NCBI GenBank assembly: GCA_027923505.1
Contig: BROI01000016.1
Span: 496,001 to 560,000 of the forward strand
DNA: 64,000 nt
Direction: 5' to 3'
Origin: Mayamaea pseudoterrestris
Lineage: Eukaryota > Bacillariophyta > Bacillariophyceae > Sellaphorales > Sellaphoraceae
The position numbers and the translations under genes were made by a program. Numbering within the stretch: the stretch's first letter is position 1; each line of letters starts with the position of its first letter. A model generated the notes under the pieces. The model made no database searches. It saw nothing but the letters and a program-made list of their open reading frames with translations, and was not told the origin of the DNA. Of this stretch, positions 62,622 through 64,000 are shown piece by piece.

Positions 62622-63860
62622 GACGATTTGCATGTACATACAAGAATTATCGCGGCTGCTAGTGGACAAGCCATTCGCTTTGTCATGACGGGACATGAGA
62701 GACATGAGAGCCGTAAAGGCATCGATGGACACGGAAACTCAACAAAAACTTCATTTTTGGGCTGTGCAAATATGAGACATAAACATTATATACTTACATA
62801 CTATACGTTTCATTCTTGACTACAAAGGTACTTCTTGTATGGGCAATCGCCATTAATGTACTGCTTCGTAATTGCGGAAGACGTTGTCGTTAACAATCTG
62901 CAACGCTTCTTCAATCATCTAATCAAATGACGGTTCAGCCAACTGGAATCTCACTTTGATAAGTAGCATATCAAGTATACTGGAGCACGACCAACCAATG
63001 CTCCGTCAGAGAGTGCGGCGTATAAGCTTCTAAACTCCGCCTCGTTTCCGGACTGCTTGCATTCGGCACGTCGGTAAAGCTTGTGACGTGGCTCGCCGCT
63101 GATACATTAACTTCTGTGCGGCACTGTAAATTTGTTTTCCCCGTCAAATGAGCACTTTCCTAAATGAGTCGCTCGACTCTGGTCCTGCACCATCTCTAGT
63201 AGAAGTCTGACAGTGCAAAACGCAGTTCCTCGTCATTAATGAAACGTCGATCCAGACTGCAGATTACTAGTCCTTCACTTTGCATTCTGCATCGTGCGAT
63301 ACTCGCGCATTCGCTCCAAAAAGACTGAATGCGTAGTTACAACCTCTCAATGATCGGAACTTGATTGTGTAGCCACCATGCTCCGACATTTTGTCAACCA
63401 ACTCGTCCAACGTCGCCATATCATCTTTTTCCATCCATTAAAAGCCTCATCGATTGCATTTACACTCGCAGCGGTCTAGTGCCGGTTCTTTGCTGCATTC
63501 TTCAGCTTCGATTGAACAAAACTCTGTCGCGTACTTCAAATATGCTCGCTACAGCGCTTGCTCTCCATGTCTCACCTGGCAACCCAAAATGAGTCTCCAT
63601 TACCTTGTTCCTTTTGCTAAGATATTACCTCTACCCATCTTTGTACTAGCACGGCCCGGTATTGTTATCATGACGCATGAATTTTGTTGCACGCCACGAT
63701 CGCAATCGCTGCTATTATACCTTTTCAGTGTAGCCTTCATGCCAGAGTTACCGTTACTGCAAATGCTATCTGACTTCAGATTGCATGCCTAGTTCTGTCC
63801 ATGTAATTGTAACTACAGGCGATGATATAAAGACTACCGCTATAGAGAAAGACTTGCAAA
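62622..63860. other. Gene-poor region with possible decayed coding segments
   Basis: No convincing gene. A 55-codon minus-strand frame at 63267-63434 (MEKDDMATLDEL, then SEHGGYTIKFRSLRG) has coding-like composition, and nearby minus-strand frames (about 63440-63740) show similar open but short segments in different registers. They could be exons of an unrecognised gene or a decayed one; no family was identified. Confidence 0.3.
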
Positions 63861-64000
63861 ATGGACGATCTTCGCCATGGTGTGGTCGGCTTGGCGCGGC
63901 GCTGCGACACCAATGTCCTACAAGTCACTGTGCGACTAGTGTACAGTACAGTTCAACGGGTCGTGCGAAAAAGCTTTTCGCCGCGTCTCGGAAGGCAATT
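63861..64000 (+). CDS. Possible 5' end of a gene running off the window
   Basis: 46 codons open to the right edge, starting MDDLRHGVVGL with a basic segment (VVRKSFSPRLG) at the end. Context AAAATGGAC is acceptable. Too short to recognise; it may be chance. Confidence 0.25.
   Translation, partial: MDDLRHGVVGLARRCDTNVLQVTVRLVYSTVQRVVRKSFSPRLGRQ

Overview
The window looks like nuclear DNA of a secondary-plastid alga, most likely a diatom. The genes are eukaryotic, with few short GT-AG introns (65-186 nt) and no operon signals. Several proteins are of types I know from diatoms: an LRR ectodomain protein with one membrane span, a BspA/DUF285 repeat protein, a tandem CNVCG-domain type II protein and a beta-trefoil/chalcone-isomerase-like fusion. 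Four proteins begin with a signal peptide followed directly by F or W, as in the ASAF-type plastid motif (lipase, DHAR-like, VOC, and SDR if it starts at an internal Met). The species cannot be fixed from the sequence.

Layout. 1-3315: 3' part of a PI4-kinase with helical, PH and kinase domains. 3744-6177: LRR protein, minus strand. 6837-8957: three small disordered proteins, two of which carry SILK plus RVxF-like PP1-docking motifs. 9901-13361: a secreted FKBP divergent from a two-domain CNVCG protein. 13773-16640: a Cys-rich membrane protein. 16858-35598: an array of four secreted M4 (thermolysin-type) metallopeptidases and two SEC63 genes.

The array comes from a tandem duplication of 9,364 bp (17005-26368 and 26369-35732). 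The two copies are almost identical; I found only three substitutions, all within 34 bp. One end of the unit lies inside the last exon of peptidase A and the other lies 134 bp upstream of peptidase B. As a result the second A copy has lost its Cys-rich C-terminus, and the first B copy has a shortened upstream region that starts 32 bp beyond the stop of A copy 2.

36168-44683: plastid-type class 3 lipase, DHAR-like protein, BspA-like protein and the trefoil/CHI-like fusion. 44970-55243: PP2A scaffold subunit, FkbM methyltransferase, aspartate carbamoyltransferase, a protein joining a SAP30-type Sin3-binding domain to an SGF29-type double Tudor, a VOC protein and a membrane-anchored aldehyde dehydrogenase. 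55537-62621: an unrecognised gene whose 3' end holds a 79-bp tandem duplication that looks like a newborn intron, then a CAP-domain protein, a P-loop kinase, an SDR and an Ala-rich secreted protein. The last 1.4 kb has no convincing gene except a possible start at 63861.

The genes are mostly independent housekeeping or secretory functions. The points most worth following are the SAP30-SGF29 fusion, the duplication-born intron, the intron that cuts the HExxH motif in both peptidase lineages, the 9.36-kb duplication with its chimeric junction, and the pair of candidate PP1 regulators. No tRNA, rRNA, CRISPR array, intact transposon or virus-like element was recognised.
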